This document shows positions 1 through 6,437 of a DNA stretch of 6,777 nucleotides, one piece after another (position 1 is the stretch's first letter; the number at the start of each line of letters is the position of its first letter). The stretch covers positions 1 to 6,777 of the forward strand of contig JADGPO010000153.1 in NCBI GenBank assembly GCA_017882405.1. The letters are read 5' to 3'. The DNA comes from Solirubrobacteraceae bacterium. Lineage in GTDB: Bacteria; Actinomycetota; Thermoleophilia; Solirubrobacterales; Solirubrobacteraceae. The notes under the pieces are model-generated. The model had not been told where the DNA came from, did not search any database, and worked only from the letters and a program-made list of their open reading frames with translations. Made by a program: the position numbers and the translations under genes.

Positions 1-728
1 AGCTCGAACGGGGTCGCCTCGCGGGCCTGGCGGGTCTCCTCGTCGCCGACTCCGAGCTCCTTCAAGAGGGGCTTCTGGCGCGGGCGGCCCTCGTTCTCCA
101 TGTCCATGTGGGCGTCCAGCGCCAGCACCGAGCCGTCCTTGAGGTGGCCCAGCGGGTTGATCTCGGCCAGCGTCATGTCATAGGCGAGGAACAGCCGGGC
201 CAGCCGGGTGAGCACGGGGGTCAGGCGGTTGAGCACCGAGCCGGTGACGCCCAGCGAGGCGATCAGCTGCTTGGCCTGCCAGTCGGAGAACTCGGTGCGG
301 GTGGAGAAGTGCGCGCGGGCGACGTGGTCGGGATGCTCCTCGGCCACCTGCTCGATGTCGATCCCGCCCATGTCGGAGAAGAGCATCACCGGGCGCTTGC
401 GGATGCCGTCCCAGACGACGCCGGCGTAGTACTCGTGCGCGACGTCGGCTCGCGAGTCGACGAGCACGCCGCGCGGCATGTGCCCGTTGATCTCGAGCGC
501 CAGCACATGCTCGGCGTGGGTGGCGGCCTCGTCCGGGGTGTCGGCGAACTGCACGCCGCCGGCCTTCATCCGCCCGCCGGTCAGCACCTGGGACTTGATC
601 ACCACCGGGCCACCGATCTCGATGGCGATCTGGCGGGCCTGATCGGCGCTGGTGGCGAAGCCGTGCTTGGTCACGGGGATCCCGGCCTTGGCCACGATCG
701 CGCGCGCCTCGTACTCGAAGAAACGCAT
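1..728 (-). CDS. SucC-like ATP-grasp acyl-CoA synthetase beta subunit (3' end beyond window)
   Basis: The minus frame stays open from an ATG at 726-728 to the left edge, giving 242 residues. The N-terminus MRFFEYEARAIVAKAGIPV has the layout of SucC-family beta subunits. Lys45 in VVIKSQ matches the ATP-contacting lysine, and GGRMKAGGV (51-59) matches the family glycine-rich GGRGKAGGV loop, with Met for the usual second Gly. LAEINPL (187-193, Asn191) and LALDAH (202-207, Asp205) match the two Mg-ligand motifs. The family couples ATP (or GTP) hydrolysis to CoA-thioester formation on succinate or malate with an alpha (SucD) subunit. The C-terminal CoA-ligase domain and any sucD gene lie outside the window. 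The sequence is clearly divergent from textbook SucC, and the malyl-CoA lyase nearby makes malate-CoA ligase an alternative, so no symbol is assigned. There is no strong Shine-Dalgarno; the start is chosen because the family N-terminus begins there. Confidence 0.85.
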   Translation of the reverse strand, partial: MRFFEYEARAIVAKAGIPVTKHGFATSADQARQIAIEIGGPVVIKSQVLTGGRMKAGGVQFADTPDEAATHAEHVLALEINGHMPRGVLVDSRADVAHEYYAGVVWDGIRKRPVMLFSDMGGIDIEQVAEEHPDHVARAHFSTRTEFSDWQAKQLIASLGVTGSVLNRLTPVLTRLARLFLAYDMTLAEINPLGHLKDGSVLALDAHMDMENEGRPRQKPLLKELGVGDEETRQAREATPFE

Positions 729-815
729 GGGCGGCGCGAAACCCTAGCGAACATGTGATCGATTGAGCGGCGTGGTGGCTCTGTCGACGGCTGCCGACGC
801 CGGCGCGACAGCGGT

Positions 816-840
816 CGAAACCCGATCCAAACGAAACCCG
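816..840. repeat. Tandem direct repeat CGAAACCCG, 16-bp period
   Basis: CGAAACCCG occurs at 816-824 and again at 832-840. Both copies are followed by TCCA, the first with one extra A (CGAAACCCGATCCA versus CGAAACCCGTCCA). A third, shorter copy, CGAAACCC, lies at 737-744 beside the start of the divergent SucC-like gene. The repeats are just upstream of the AT-rich candidate promoter of the sulfate operon, where an activator could bind. The function is inferred only. Confidence 0.45.
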
Positions 841-843
841 TCC

Positions 844-889
844 AGTTAGTTGGGTACTTTGTAATATCGCTGTCTCCAATCGACTAACT
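844..889. promoter_or_regulatory. Inverted repeat AGTTAGT/ACTAACT upstream of sulfate operon
   Basis: AGTTAGT (844-850) and its exact reverse complement ACTAACT (883-889) are separated by 32 nt. The pair flanks the candidate -10 region and ends 16 nt before the sulfate-binding-protein start codon. It could be a two-site operator or a stem at the base of a 5' leader hairpin. The Rrf2-type regulator at 4769-5227 is a plausible binder, but no known Rrf2 consensus is matched, so the operator reading is tentative. Confidence 0.35.
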
Positions 890-905
890 CAGGTTTAAGG
901 AATCG

Positions 906-1991
906 ATGACCAAACGACCCTATTTCGGGCGCGTGCGCCGGCTCGCAGCCCCGGCAACCCTGGCCCTCGCCGTCCTCGCGGTTGCCGGATGCGGCGGGTC
1001 CTCCGACGCCTCGACGGGTACCGGCTCCGCCAGCAGCGGCAGCGGTGCATCGGGCGCGAGCTCGGCGAAGACCCAGCTTCAGCTGGTCGGCTACTCGACG
1101 CCGAAGAAGGCCTACGGAGCGCTCACGGACGCCTTCGCGCAGACGCCCGCCGGCAAGGGCGTCGGCTTCTCGTCGTCGTTCGCTGCCTCAGGCTCCCAGA
1201 GCCGCGCCGTCGACTCCGGCCAGCCGGCCGACGTCGTCGCCTTCTCGACCACGCCGGACATGACCCGGCTGGTCAAGGACAAGATCGTGGCTTCGAATTG
1301 GGACGCGAACCCTGAGAAGGGGATGTCGTCGGACTCGGTCGTGGTGTTCGTGGTGCGCAAGGGCAACCCCAAGCACATCACCGGCTGGGATCAGCTCATC
1401 CAGAAGGGCGTCGACGTGGTCACGCCCAATCCGGCGACCTCCGGCAGCGCCCGGTGGAACATCATGGCCGGGTACGGCGCCCAGCTCAAGCTGGGCAAGT
1501 CGCCCGCCCAGGCCCTTGCCTACGTCAAGACGCTGCTGACCAAGAACGTCTCCGTGCAGCCCTCCAGCGCCAGCTCGGCGCTGCAGACGTTCACCAGCGG
1601 CAAGGGCGACGTGCTGCTCGACTACGAGTCCGACGCGATCGCTGCCGAGAAGGCCGGCGACAAGATCAGCTATGTCATCCCCAAGCAGACGCTGTTGATC
1701 GAGACGCCGATCGCGGTGACCGCCAAGACCTCGCACGCCACGCAGGCCAACGCGTTCCTGAAGTACCAGTGGTCACCCGCCGGCCAGACGATCTGGGCAC
1801 AACAGGGCTACCGCCCGCTGGACAAGGCGGTAGCCGCCAAGTTCAAGTCGAAGTTCCCGACGCCGCCGCAGCTGTTCACGATCGACTCGCTGGGCGGCTG
1901 GACCAAGATCAAGGACCAGTTCTTCGATCCCGGGAAGGGGTCGATCATCAAGATCGAGCAGGCCGCCGGGGTGCCCACTGCCTCCAGCTAG
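906..1991 (+). CDS. sbp: Sulfate/thiosulfate ABC transporter substrate-binding lipoprotein
   Basis: This 361-residue protein is the extracytoplasmic receptor that would deliver sulfate (possibly thiosulfate) to the CysTWA importer encoded immediately downstream. The N-terminus has basic residues, a hydrophobic stretch (13-27) and a lipobox ending AVAGC with Cys29, so it should be a membrane-anchored lipoprotein. A Gly/Ser/Ala linker (about 30-54) follows. Family motifs are ASGSQSRAV (94-102), VFVVRKGNP (147-155), TPNPATSGSARWN (173-185), GKGDVLLDYE (232-241), SPAGQTIW (290-297) and LFTIDSLGGW (323-332). Length is typical once the linker is counted. The ATG is preceded by AAGGAA (897-902), 3 nt from the start codon. 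Sulfate is the default ligand because the TPNPxTSGxARWN block and the cysTWA order are characteristic of this group; molybdate or tungstate receptors lack that block. Confidence 0.93.
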   Translation: MTKRPYFGRVRRLAAPATLALAVLAVAGCGGSSDASTGTGSASSGSGASGASSAKTQLQLVGYSTPKKAYGALTDAFAQTPAGKGVGFSSSFAASGSQSRAVDSGQPADVVAFSTTPDMTRLVKDKIVASNWDANPEKGMSSDSVVVFVVRKGNPKHITGWDQLIQKGVDVVTPNPATSGSARWNIMAGYGAQLKLGKSPAQALAYVKTLLTKNVSVQPSSASSALQTFTSGKGDVLLDYESDAIAAEKAGDKISYVIPKQTLLIETPIAVTAKTSHATQANAFLKYQWSPAGQTIWAQQGYRPLDKAVAAKFKSKFPTPPQLFTIDSLGGWTKIKDQFFDPGKGSIIKIEQAAGVPTASS

Positions 1992-2013
1992 CGCATCCGC
2001 CGCGGCTCTGGCC

Positions 2014-2829
2014 GTGGGACGTCGCAGTGGCTTGCCCGGGCGCGCGAGATCGCGCGCCCGGGGCGCCGGCAGCGGCCATCTCGGGATCGGCGTGGCGACG
2101 CTCTATCTGAGCGTGATCGTGCTCATCCCGCTGGCCGCGGTCGCCGTCAAGGCGCTCGGACAGAGCCCCTCGAGCTTCTGGCAGTCGGTCACGAACGCCC
2201 CGGTGCTGCGCGCGCTGGCCGTGACCCTTGGCATCTCGATCCTGGTGGCGCTGATCGCCGCCGTCATGGGGACGATCGTCGCCTGGGTGCTCGTCCGCGA
2301 TGAGTTCCCGGGCAAGGGGATCATCAACGCTCTCATCGATCTGCCGTTCGCGCTGCCGACGATCGTGGCCGGGCTGACGCTGCTGGCGCTCTACGGGCCG
2401 GACAGTCCGTTCGGCGTCCACATCGCCTTCACCCGTGGCATCGTGGTGGTGGCACTGCTGTTCGTCACCCTGCCGTTCGTGGTGCGCTCGGTGCAGCCCG
2501 TGCTGCTCGAGCTCGATCAGGAGGTCGAGGAGGCCGCGGCGTCGCTGGGCGCCTCGGGCGCCGTGACCTTCCGCCGGGTCATCCTGCCCGCGCTGCGCCC
2601 CGCGATCCTCTCGGGCGCGGCCTTGTCCTTCGCCCGCTCGGTGGGTGAAATCGGCGCGCTGCTGCTCATCGCCGGCAAGGTGCAGATCGCCTCGTTCGTC
2701 ATCTTCAACGACATCGAGTCCGACGCCCCGCGGGCGGCCGCCTCACTGTCGCTCGTGCTGATCGTGCTCTCGCTGCTCGTGCTCTTCGCAATCCGGCGGC
2801 TGGGAGGTCGCGTGGGGGAGGGGGGATGA
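2014..2829 (+). CDS. cysT: Sulfate ABC transporter permease CysT (CysU)
   Basis: This 271-residue inner-membrane protein is one half of the sulfate channel, paired with CysW. A basic N-terminal tail (1-20) is followed by a first hydrophobic segment (about 24-45), and about six membrane segments are visible, the last at 242-260. [13 protein letters not shown] (109-121) is the CysT-type signature. The cytoplasmic EAA loop ([10 protein letters not shown], 172-181, continuing to FRRVILP) is the contact with the CysA ATPase. The start is the GTG at 2014, 22 nt after the binding-protein stop; no good Shine-Dalgarno precedes it. A later in-frame GTG at 2092 would trim the basic tail and is a possible alternative. 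The 3' end overlaps cysW by ATGA. Confidence 0.93.
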   Translation: MGRRSGLPGRARSRARGAGSGHLGIGVATLYLSVIVLIPLAAVAVKALGQSPSSFWQSVTNAPVLRALAVTLGISILVALIAAVMGTIVAWVLVRDEFPGKGIINALIDLPFALPTIVAGLTLLALYGPDSPFGVHIAFTRGIVVVALLFVTLPFVVRSVQPVLLELDQEVEEAAASLGASGAVTFRRVILPALRPAILSGAALSFARSVGEIGALLLIAGKVQIASFVIFNDIESDAPRAAASLSLVLIVLSLLVLFAIRRLGGRVGEGG

Positions 2830-3647
2830 CAATTTCCACTCGCACCAAGTGGTCGCTGCGCGCGATCGCGCTGCTCTACCTGCTGCTGCTCCTGCTGTTG
2901 CCCGTCGTGGTCGTGTTCTTCAAGACCTTCGAGCACGGGTGGAGTGTCGCCTGGGGCTACATGACGACCCCGGCGGCGATCAGCGCGCTGTGGCTGTCGC
3001 TGCTGATGGCGGCCATCGCGGTTCCACTGAACACGATCTTCGGCGTCGGATGCGCGCTCGTCCTCGTGCGCCGCCGTGGCCGGGCGGCGGCGATCCTCGA
3101 CGCGCTCATCGACCTGCCGTTTCTCGTCTCGCCGATCGTTATCGGCCTGGCGCTGACCCTCGTGTACGGGATCCACGGCTGGTTTGGCACGTTCTTCTCC
3201 GACCACGGCGTGCGGATCATCTATGCGGTGCCGGGCATGGTGCTGGCGACGATCTTCGTCTCGCTGCCGTTCGTCGTGCGCGAGGTGGCGCCGGTGCTGC
3301 GCGAGGTCGGCGACGAGCAGGAGCAGGCCGCGGCCACGCTCGGTGCCTCGTCCTGGCAGACGTTCTGGCGCATCACCCTGCCCTCGATTCGCTGGGGGGT
3401 GGCCTACGGCGTGATCCTCTCCACGGCGCGCGCGCTGGGCGAGATCGGCGCCGTGCTCGTCGTCTCCTCGCTGGTGGCGGGCCAGACGCTCACGCTGCCG
3501 CTGCTCGTCTACTCGCGCAACGACCAGGACCTCGGTGCCGGGGCGACCACCTCGGCCTACGCGGCGGCGACCGAGCTGGCCGTGATCTCGCTCGTGGTAC
3601 TGCTCGTGATGACCGTCCTGTCACCCCGGAGGCAAGGGACCAAATGA
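2826..3647 (+). CDS. cysW: Sulfate ABC transporter permease CysW
   Basis: This 273-residue membrane protein is the second permease half. The first membrane segment is about 13-32, and hydrophobic stretches follow at about 52-80, 97-115, 133-150, 190-215 and 246-265. [13 protein letters not shown] (96-108) is the CysW-specific signature, distinguishing it from CysT, which has DLPFALPT. The EAA loop ([21 protein letters not shown], 166-186) docks onto CysA. The ATG overlaps the cysT stop as ATGA and is preceded by a purine-rich GGGGGAGGGGGG tract that serves as a strong ribosome-binding site inside the cysT end. This indicates translational coupling, which would keep the two permeases at equal levels. 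Confidence 0.94.
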   Translation: MTISTRTKWSLRAIALLYLLLLLLLPVVVVFFKTFEHGWSVAWGYMTTPAAISALWLSLLMAAIAVPLNTIFGVGCALVLVRRRGRAAAILDALIDLPFLVSPIVIGLALTLVYGIHGWFGTFFSDHGVRIIYAVPGMVLATIFVSLPFVVREVAPVLREVGDEQEQAAATLGASSWQTFWRITLPSIRWGVAYGVILSTARALGEIGAVLVVSSLVAGQTLTLPLLVYSRNDQDLGAGATTSAYAAATELAVISLVVLLVMTVLSPRRQGTK

Positions 3648-4672
3648 GAATCGATATCAACTCTGTCTCCAAGCACTTCGGAGACTTCACCGCCCTGCAG
3701 GACGTGTCGCTGGAGGTGCCGGAGGGCTCGCTGACCGCCCTGCTGGGGCCCTCGGGATCCGGCAAGTCCACGCTGCTGCGGATCATCGCCGGCTTGGAGA
3801 CCCCGGACACGGGCACGGTGGGCATCGACGGCAACGACGTGAGCCACGTGGTCCCGCAGAAGCGCGGGATTGGCTTTGTCTTTCAGCACTACGCGGCGTT
3901 CACGCACATGAGCGTACGTGACAACGTCGCCTTCGGGCTGCAGATCCGCAAGCGTCCCAAGGCCGAGACCCGCGAGCGGGTGGACGAGCTGCTCGAGCTC
4001 GTCGGACTGACCAAGTGGGCCGACCAGCGGCCGTCGCAATTGTCAGGCGGTCAGCGTCAGCGCATGGCGCTGGCCCGCGCGCTCGCCGTGGCCCCCAAGG
4101 TGCTGCTGCTCGACGAGCCGTTCGGCGCCCTGGACGCGGTCGTGCGGGCCGAGCTGCGCGCCTGGTTGCGGCGACTGCACGACGAGCAGGGCACCACCAC
4201 GGTTCTCGTCACCCACGATCAGGAGGAGGCGATGGAGGTCGCCGATCGGATCGCGGTGATGAGCGCCGGGGCGATCGAGCAGGTGGGCTCCCCGCGCGAC
4301 ATCTACGACCGTCCGGCGACCGAGTTTGTGATGGGCTTCGTCGGTCCGGTCAGCCGCGTGGGAGGGCAGCTGGTGCGCCCGCACGACTTCAAGATCTCGC
4401 TGACGCGCGACGAGGGCACGATCGAGGCGCTGGCTCGGCGGGTGCTCCACCTCGGCTTCGAGGTTCGAGTGCAGCTCGTGCTGCCCGACGGCTCAGAGGC
4501 CTCGGCGCAGCTGACCCGCGCCCAGGCGGACGACCTCGAGCTCGCCGACGGCGACATCGTCTACGTCCGCCCACCGGCCGGAGTGGCGGTGGAGCCGGGG
4601 CTGCGCGGCGAGGTCAGCCGCGAGCCAAGCTCAGTTGGAGCCGGCGCCGCCTTCGACGCGCCCGAGGGCTGA
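3644..4672 (+). CDS. cysA: Sulfate/thiosulfate import ATP-binding protein CysA
   Basis: This 342-residue ABC ATPase energises sulfate import through CysTW. Visible motifs are Walker [10 protein letters not shown] (35-43, Lys41), Q-loop Gln81 in FVFQHY, signature LSGGQRQR (133-140), Walker B LLLLDEP (Asp157, catalytic Glu158), D-loop GALDA (161-165) and H-loop His191 in VTHDQEEA. From about 243 a TOBE-type C-terminal domain begins (RPHDFKI, then [13 protein letters not shown] and GDIVYVRPP), as in CysA and related importers; it may sense or regulate transport. All catalytic residues are present. The ATG overlaps the cysW stop (ATGA). A GGAGG (3628-3632) lies 11 nt upstream and AAGGGA (3634-3639) lies closer. 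The frame is open well upstream of this ATG through cysW, but the family N-terminus and the overlap fix the start here. Confidence 0.95.
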   Translation: MRIDINSVSKHFGDFTALQDVSLEVPEGSLTALLGPSGSGKSTLLRIIAGLETPDTGTVGIDGNDVSHVVPQKRGIGFVFQHYAAFTHMSVRDNVAFGLQIRKRPKAETRERVDELLELVGLTKWADQRPSQLSGGQRQRMALARALAVAPKVLLLDEPFGALDAVVRAELRAWLRRLHDEQGTTTVLVTHDQEEAMEVADRIAVMSAGAIEQVGSPRDIYDRPATEFVMGFVGPVSRVGGQLVRPHDFKISLTRDEGTIEALARRVLHLGFEVRVQLVLPDGSEASAQLTRAQADDLELADGDIVYVRPPAGVAVEPGLRGEVSREPSSVGAGAAFDAPEG

Positions 4673-4700
4673 GGGCGAGGGCGGCCTTGAGCTCGCCCTC
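4671..4700. terminator. Perfect 9-bp hairpin at the cysA stop codon
   Basis: GAGGGCGAG (4671-4679) and CTCGCCCTC (4692-4700) are perfectly complementary with a 12-nt loop. The left arm shares its first two bases with the cysA TGA stop. It lies in the 96-nt gap between convergent genes, so it could end cysA transcripts and also catch transcripts leaving the Rrf2 gene. Neither side has a T run, so it is not a classic intrinsic terminator; U-less terminators or 3'-end stabilising hairpins are common in high-GC actinobacteria. Confidence 0.4.
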
Positions 4701-4768
4701 GACCTCGGCCACCAGCAGAGGGGGCTTCGTGGTCGCGGGGTGGGCGTGGCGGTGATCCCCGACGGGCG

Positions 4769-5227
4769 TCAGCGCGTGACCCAGGCGCCCTCATCCTCGG
4801 TCAGTTCCGTGACCGAGGCGGGCAGGTGCGAGCTCGCGATGTCGGCGATCGTCACCCGCTCCAACACGCGCCGCAGGTTGGCCCGCACGGCGATCCACAC
4901 CTGGGGCAGGGTCTCGGCGGCGCCGTTGTAGTTGGAATCCTCGGGTGGACCGCCGCGGACGCTGGCCAGCGGTCCCTCGACCGCGCGGATCACGTCGGCC
5001 ACCGTGACCTCCTCGGCGGGCTTGGCCAGGCGGAAGCCGCCCTCGGCGCCGCGGTGGCTGCGCACCACGCCGGCGTGGCGCAGCTCCCCGAGGATGTTCT
5101 CCAGGAAGTTGAGCGGGATGCCCTGCGCGGTGGCGATCCGCTCGGCCTTGACCGGCTTCTCTCCGTCGGCCGCGGCCAGCTCGGCCACCGCACGCACGGC
5201 GTAGTCGGCTTTGGCTGAGATGCGCAT
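4769..5227 (-). CDS. Rrf2-family transcriptional regulator, cysteine-free CymR-like type
   Basis: This 152-residue protein has the Rrf2 winged helix-turn-helix: MRISAKADYAVRAVAELA at the N-terminus, a recognition region around 27-56, and the wing RGAEGGFRLAKP (59-70). DVIRAVEGPLASV (78-90) and a C-terminal helix with VLERVTIADIAS (121-132) follow, in the same order as in the cysteine-metabolism repressor CymR. It contains no cysteine at all. The segment at about 89-108, where Fe-S members such as IscR carry three Cys ligands, reads as a Gly/Pro/Asn-rich loop, so it cannot bind an Fe-S cluster through cysteine. CymR works with cysteine synthase CysK to repress sulfur-uptake genes. The sulfate operon converging on this gene supports a sulfur role, by inference. 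The ATG lies 9 nt after the malyl-CoA lyase stop, with only a weak AGG upstream, so it is probably co-transcribed with the lyase. The target genes are unknown. Confidence 0.88.
   Translation of the reverse strand: MRISAKADYAVRAVAELAAADGEKPVKAERIATAQGIPLNFLENILGELRHAGVVRSHRGAEGGFRLAKPAEEVTVADVIRAVEGPLASVRGGPPEDSNYNGAAETLPQVWIAVRANLRRVLERVTIADIASSHLPASVTELTEDEGAWVTR
4795..4818. repeat. Perfect 9-bp inverted repeat inside the 3' end of the Rrf2 gene
   Basis: CCTCGGTCA (4795-4803) and TGACCGAGG (4810-4818) are exact reverse complements around a 6-nt loop. They lie within the last 17 codons of the regulator gene and encode part of SVTELTEDEG. The stem could form a tight hairpin in either strand's RNA, and on the plus strand it lies about 120 nt beyond the cysA stop. 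It may act as a transcription-end or stability element, or it may be incidental to codon choice. Only the symmetry is certain. Confidence 0.5.
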
Positions 5228-5236
5228 CGACCTAGA

Positions 5237-6301
5237 TTACGCCGCCGCCCGGGCGAATCCGTACGCCTCGGCCAGCTCGGGGTCCTTGTCGGCCAGCATC
5301 TCGGCCAGCTCGACCATCACCTTGCACTGCTTCCAGGTGGCGTCGTCCTGCATCTTGCCGTCGATCATGTGCACGCCGCGGCCGTCGGGGATCGCCTCCA
5401 GCACCTTCTTGGCGAACAGCACCTCCTCGGGGTCGGGGCTGAACACCTGCTTGGCGATGTCGATCTGCACCGGGTGCAGCGACCAGGCCCCGACGCAGCC
5501 CAGCAGGAAGGCCGCCCGGAACTGGGTCTCGCAGCCCACCACGTCCTTGATGTCGCCGAACGGGCCGTAGAAGGGAAGGATCCCGGCGCTCGTACAGGCG
5601 TCGACCATGCGGGCGATCGAGTAGTGCCACGGGTCCTGCTGCACGCTGGCGCGCGGGGCCTGCGGATTGGCGGCGTCCGGGTCCTCGATCGACCGGTAGC
5701 CGGGGTGACCGCCCCCGACCCGAGTGGTCTTCATCCGCCGGCTGGCGGCCAGGTCGGCCGGTCCGAAGCTCATCCCCTGCATGCGGGGGCTGGCGGTGGC
5801 GATCTCCTCCACGTTGATCATGCCCAGGCCGGTCTCCAGTAGCGCGTGCACCAGGATCGGGCGCTCCAGGCCGGCCTTCGCCTCCAGCTGGGCGAGCAGC
5901 CGGTCGACGTAGTGGATGTCCCACGGCCCCTCGACCTTGGGGACCATGATCACGTCCAGCTTGTGGCCGATCTCGGAGACCAGGGTGGTCAGGTCGTCGA
6001 GGATCCACGGCGATTCCAGGCTGTTGACCCGGGTCCACAGCTGCGTCTCACCGAGCTCCGTTTCCTTTCCGACCTGCACCAGCCCCGCGCGCGCCGACTC
6101 CTTGCGGTCGACGGGCACCGCGTCCTCGAGGTTGCCGAGCAGGATGTCGACGGTGGGCGCGATGTCGGGCACCTTGGCGACCATCTTCTCGTTGGAGAAG
6201 TCCAGGAAATGGATCATCCGCGATGGCTTGAAGGGAATCTCGAGGATCGGGTCGGGGGCGCCGATGGCCAGCGCCTTGCCGAAATCGCGGGGGTTTCGCA
6301 A
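5237..6301 (-). CDS. mcl: L-malyl-CoA / beta-methylmalyl-CoA lyase (HpcH/HpaI-CitE superfamily)
   Basis: This 354-residue enzyme reversibly cleaves malyl-CoA to acetyl-CoA and glyoxylate, and beta-methylmalyl-CoA to propionyl-CoA and glyoxylate. From memory it strongly resembles the Chloroflexus enzyme in length and motifs: [11 protein letters not shown] (9-19), [10 protein letters not shown] (56-65), Arg91 in [21 protein letters not shown] (116-130), [12 protein letters not shown] (152-163), [20 protein letters not shown] (180-199), [10 protein letters not shown] (244-253) and the C-terminal lid [13 protein letters not shown] (313-325). Glu156 and Asp183 match the Mg2+ ligands. The start is the TTG at 6299-6301, supported by AGGAG 7 nt upstream; the next Met (29) would remove conserved N-terminus. 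It is transcribed divergently from the MaoC hydratase, the next enzyme for beta-methylmalyl-CoA, and is followed 9 nt later by the Rrf2 gene. Citramalyl-CoA lyase activity is also possible in this family. Confidence 0.93.
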   Translation of the reverse strand: MRNPRDFGKALAIGAPDPILEIPFKPSRMIHFLDFSNEKMVAKVPDIAPTVDILLGNLEDAVPVDRKESARAGLVQVGKETELGETQLWTRVNSLESPWILDDLTTLVSEIGHKLDVIMVPKVEGPWDIHYVDRLLAQLEAKAGLERPILVHALLETGLGMINVEEIATASPRMQGMSFGPADLAASRRMKTTRVGGGHPGYRSIEDPDAANPQAPRASVQQDPWHYSIARMVDACTSAGILPFYGPFGDIKDVVGCETQFRAAFLLGCVGAWSLHPVQIDIAKQVFSPDPEEVLFAKKVLEAIPDGRGVHMIDGKMQDDATWKQCKVMVELAEMLADKDPELAEAYGFARAAA

Positions 6302-6437
6302 GGTGTGTCTCCTGTTCGGGGACGTTTTACGCTACCGATTGTGTGGGATTTGCGGTGAGGAGGCGTCTCTGGTTGCCGCCGGCTGGCATCCTCCCTGGCC
6401 TCTTTTCCCCCGCCGCGACCATCAGGAGTTTTGAAAC
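6302..6437. promoter_or_regulatory. Divergent promoter region between mcl and the MaoC hydratase gene
   Basis: This 136-bp spacer must carry promoters for both genes. The most AT-rich part is GTTTTACGCTACCGATTGTGTGGGATTTG (6324-6352), the likely shared control zone; I could not assign paired -35/-10 boxes to either strand with confidence. ACCG (6334-6337 region) and CGGT (6353-6356) form a weak symmetric pair around it. The right part has a pyrimidine-rich tract (CCTCTTTTCCCCC, about 6399-6411) before the hydratase ribosome-binding site CAGGAG (6423-6428), 9 nt from its ATG. Confidence 0.5.
6309..6313 (-). promoter_or_regulatory. Ribosome-binding site of mcl (AGGAG) deciding a TTG start
   Basis: On the minus strand AGGAG is followed by a 7-nt spacer (ACACACC) and TTG. 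This ideal spacing, together with conserved family sequence directly after the TTG, supports TTG as the genuine start rather than an internal ATG. Confidence 0.7.

Larger units (their letters stand above)
729..905. promoter_or_regulatory. Divergent intergenic region between SucC-like gene and sulfate operon
   Basis: This 177-bp gap must hold the promoters for the minus-strand ATP-grasp gene and the plus-strand sulfate operon. The right part (about 844-903) is distinctly more AT-rich than the surroundings. It contains TACTTT (855-860) and TAATAT (862-867) as possible -10 elements, but no convincing -35 box pairs with either. The left part has palindromes ACATGT (751-756) and ATCGAT (758-763). 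Longer-range inverted pairs are CTGTCG/CGACAG (781-786/806-811) and GACAGCG/CGCTGTC (807-813/868-874). No riboswitch fold was recognised. The regulatory role is inferred from position. Confidence 0.5.

Noticed and set aside
178..879. Minus-strand open frame of 233 residues overlapping the SucC-like gene
   Set aside because: Its translation is low-complexity Arg/Gly/Ala sequence in another frame of the same strand; the SucC-like frame carries all recognisable motifs.
841..905. Possible riboswitch (SAM-type) in the leader of the sulfate operon
   Set aside because: Apart from the spaced AGTTAGT/ACTAACT pair I find no conserved riboswitch core or multi-stem arrangement, and the leader is too short for a SAM-I fold plus expression platform.
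1188..1736. Antisense open frame opposite the sulfate-binding-protein gene
   Set aside because: No recognisable motif, no ribosome-binding site, and composition typical of GC-rich antisense frames.
2849..3643. Long open frame running through cysW in another frame and joining cysA, which would give a 607-residue protein
   Set aside because: The upstream half is Arg/Ala/Gly-rich with no family motif, and cysW in the overlapping frame is a clear permease. High GC leaves alternative frames open; the true cysA start is the ATGA overlap at 3644.
5232..6038. Minus-strand open frame of 268 residues inside the malyl-CoA lyase gene
   Set aside because: It is an out-of-frame shadow rich in Arg, Gly and Pro; the lyase frame is full-length and conserved throughout.
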